Shown here: positions 62,757-64,000 of the stretch, in pieces
Layout of the letters: each line of letters opens with the position of its first letter
Position numbering within the stretch: the stretch's first letter is position 1
Origin: Lasiosphaeria ovina
Lineage: Eukaryota > Ascomycota > Sordariomycetes > Sordariales > Lasiosphaeriaceae
Direction of reading: 5' to 3'
Length of the DNA stretch: 64,000 nt
Assembly (NCBI GenBank): GCA_033439765.1
Contig: JAULSN010000001.1
Coordinates: 7,688,001-7,752,000 of the forward strand
Position numbers and translations under genes: made by a program
The notes under the pieces: model-generated
The model's database searches: none
Told to the model about the DNA's origin: nothing
What the model saw: only the letters and a program-made list of their open reading frames with translations

Positions 62757-64000
62757 ATGGAGGTTCTCCCAGCTGCCACACCGTCGCCCGGACCACCGTC
62801 TGAAATCCGCACACCTCCAGCCCCTCGGCACGGCTACTCTGACCACTACAACCCGTACACCCCGCGAAAGTCTGAGCGAAAGTCGCTCCGGATTGAGCAA
62901 CGCATCGCAAATCGCACTCCCTCTCCAAATTTTTCATCCAGGCATCACTCCGATCATCGCTTTTCGTTAGGATCCCCAAAGTCACACAAGCCAAACCCCG
63001 CCACAATGGCGTCGCCCGCAACCTCCCCACGAAAGCGCCGCGTGCCTGCTTTGGATTCGTCGCGCCGTGCTTCTGGAACCCTAGCACCCGACGGAAGTGC
63101 TCATGCCGCGACTACTCTCGGGCTTGAGGTCCAGAACAAGTCGATCCAACGCGGTCGCGCCGGTGCCTCTGCCTCGCACGACATGCTCATCACTCCGGCC
63201 AAGACGCCTCAACCGCCGCCTACGGAGAAGAGCAAGGCCAAAATCAAGGCTGTCGCACGCAATTTGTTTTCGGACAACGAAGTCATGCCCACCTCCAAAA
63301 AGACTCGTACCAGCAAGTACGTGCTCGATAGCTTCTCGGTCGCAGATGACGTAGATGAGCCTGTCCAGATTTACACGGACTCTCACGAGCGTATTCCCGA
63401 GGTCGATCGCAGCGCCGAGAACCCTTTCTTTGGCGATCACGTCCCTGCTGCGCCCGAGCCAGCCCGGCGCCGGAGCAAGCGCCAGACGGTGGTCATTCCT
63501 GGCGAGGGAAGTGTGACAGTCGATGAGGCCGTCGGCCGCAATGACGGCATTTTGGTCTCATTGTAAGAGTCTCCATTTCAACTTCCGTCTGCCGTTTTAT
63601 ACTAATATGTCGATTTTCAGCCGAGGAAAGAAGCAATTCCGCAAGTTTGCCCGGGGTGACGAGTCTGACCAGGCTGAGGGCGGTCTGGAGAGCGTCGTCG
63701 AGCGAAGCAAGCCTCTCTCCGCACATTCCATCACGCCCCGTCTGTTGTTCCCTACTAGCAAGGCCGACAAGCATTCCGAGATGTATCTAGAGGACGAGGA
63801 GGCCGACACGGACATTGAAGACCATGTCTTGGCGGGCATGGAGAACGACCCAGCCACTCCCATGGAGCTAGTTAACGAGGCTCCTGGTACGCCCGAGGCA
63901 CCCCGTTTTGCACCGGCTTCTCCGCCGACGACAGCGCGCACGACGCGATTTGGAGCCAAAAAATCTGCTGAGACGACACCCATGAAGCCCAAATCTAGCG
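62757..64000 (+). CDS. Conserved-looking nuclear protein of unknown function (5' part)
   Basis: First 395 codons; the gene runs off the right edge. Exons are 62757-63562 and 63621 onward. The 58-nt intron (GTAAGA..CAG) lies in phase 2, and splicing replaces an immediate stop with VSFRGKKQFRKFARGDE. The start is the ATG giving MEVLPAATPSPGPP; upstream in-frame sequence has no ATG closer to conserved text. The product is Ser/Pro/basic-rich with many SP/TP sites (SPRKRR, TPAKTPQ, TPRKSERK), a basic PTSKKTRTSKY likely to serve as NLS, then IYTDSHERIPEVDRSAENPFFGDH and RRRSKRQTVVIPGEG.VTVDEAVGRNDG, which look like conserved blocks. I cannot name the family. The pattern (disordered, CDK-like sites, short conserved motifs) would suit a cell-cycle or transcription regulator, but that is a guess. 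Confidence 0.75.

Overview
The window is nuclear DNA of a filamentous ascomycete, most likely a sordariomycete (Pezizomycotina). The evidence is short introns of about 48-250 nt with GT..AG ends and a CTAAC/CTGAC-type branch site, GC-rich third codon positions, pyrimidine-rich leaders, and a set of single-copy conserved eukaryotic genes including the fungus-specific DUO1, OMS1, AIM21 and TVP18. The species cannot be fixed from sequence alone. I recognised no tRNA, rRNA, transposase, reverse transcriptase, CRISPR or secondary-metabolite gene.

Layout, left to right. The 3' half of NOT1 (+) enters from the left edge. After a 4.5 kb gene-free stretch comes a Gds1-like winged-helix protein (+). 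Next is a tight block alternating in strand: OMS1 (-)/DUO1 (+), RNH202 (-)/MCM10 (+), DNA2 (-)/TRAPPC11 (+). Each of these pairs shares a bidirectional promoter, and successive pairs converge at their 3' ends. From 31.5 kb onward seven genes all read on the minus strand: AIM21, TVP18, NTF2, a DUF7918-like protein, seipin (SEI1), a Cdc15/Hof1-type F-BAR-SH3 protein and an IMPACT-family protein. They are separated by long non-coding gaps of 6.3, 1.3, 4.5, 2.4, 0.9 and 1.3 kb. A gene for a conserved-looking nuclear protein of unknown function (+) runs off the right edge.

Two functional themes show. RNH202, MCM10 and DNA2 are immediate neighbours and all act at the replication fork (ribonucleotide removal, CMG activation and polymerase alpha recruitment, flap processing). 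Their promoters carry ACGCGT (MluI cell-cycle box) motifs, two of them 12 bp apart upstream of DNA2. DUO1, a DASH/Dam1 kinetochore subunit, lies next to them. The second theme is membrane and cytoskeleton: TRAPPC11 and TVP18 (Golgi traffic), seipin (ER and lipid droplets), AIM21 (actin patches) and the F-BAR protein (septation). These are spread along the window and not obviously co-regulated.

The gene models are my own manual splicing, based on reading-frame continuity, splice consensus and family conservation. Exon coordinates are in each entry. The least ordinary non-coding features are a cluster of perfect palindromes at 45.37-45.54 kb, a 15-bp-stem hairpin beside a good spliceable intron upstream of NTF2, a G-quadruplex-type run at 10.33 kb, a probable 1-kb 5'UTR intron in AIM21, and a TAGGTA-type repeat that recurs in the intergenic DNA. 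I see no clear sign of an undescribed multi-gene system.
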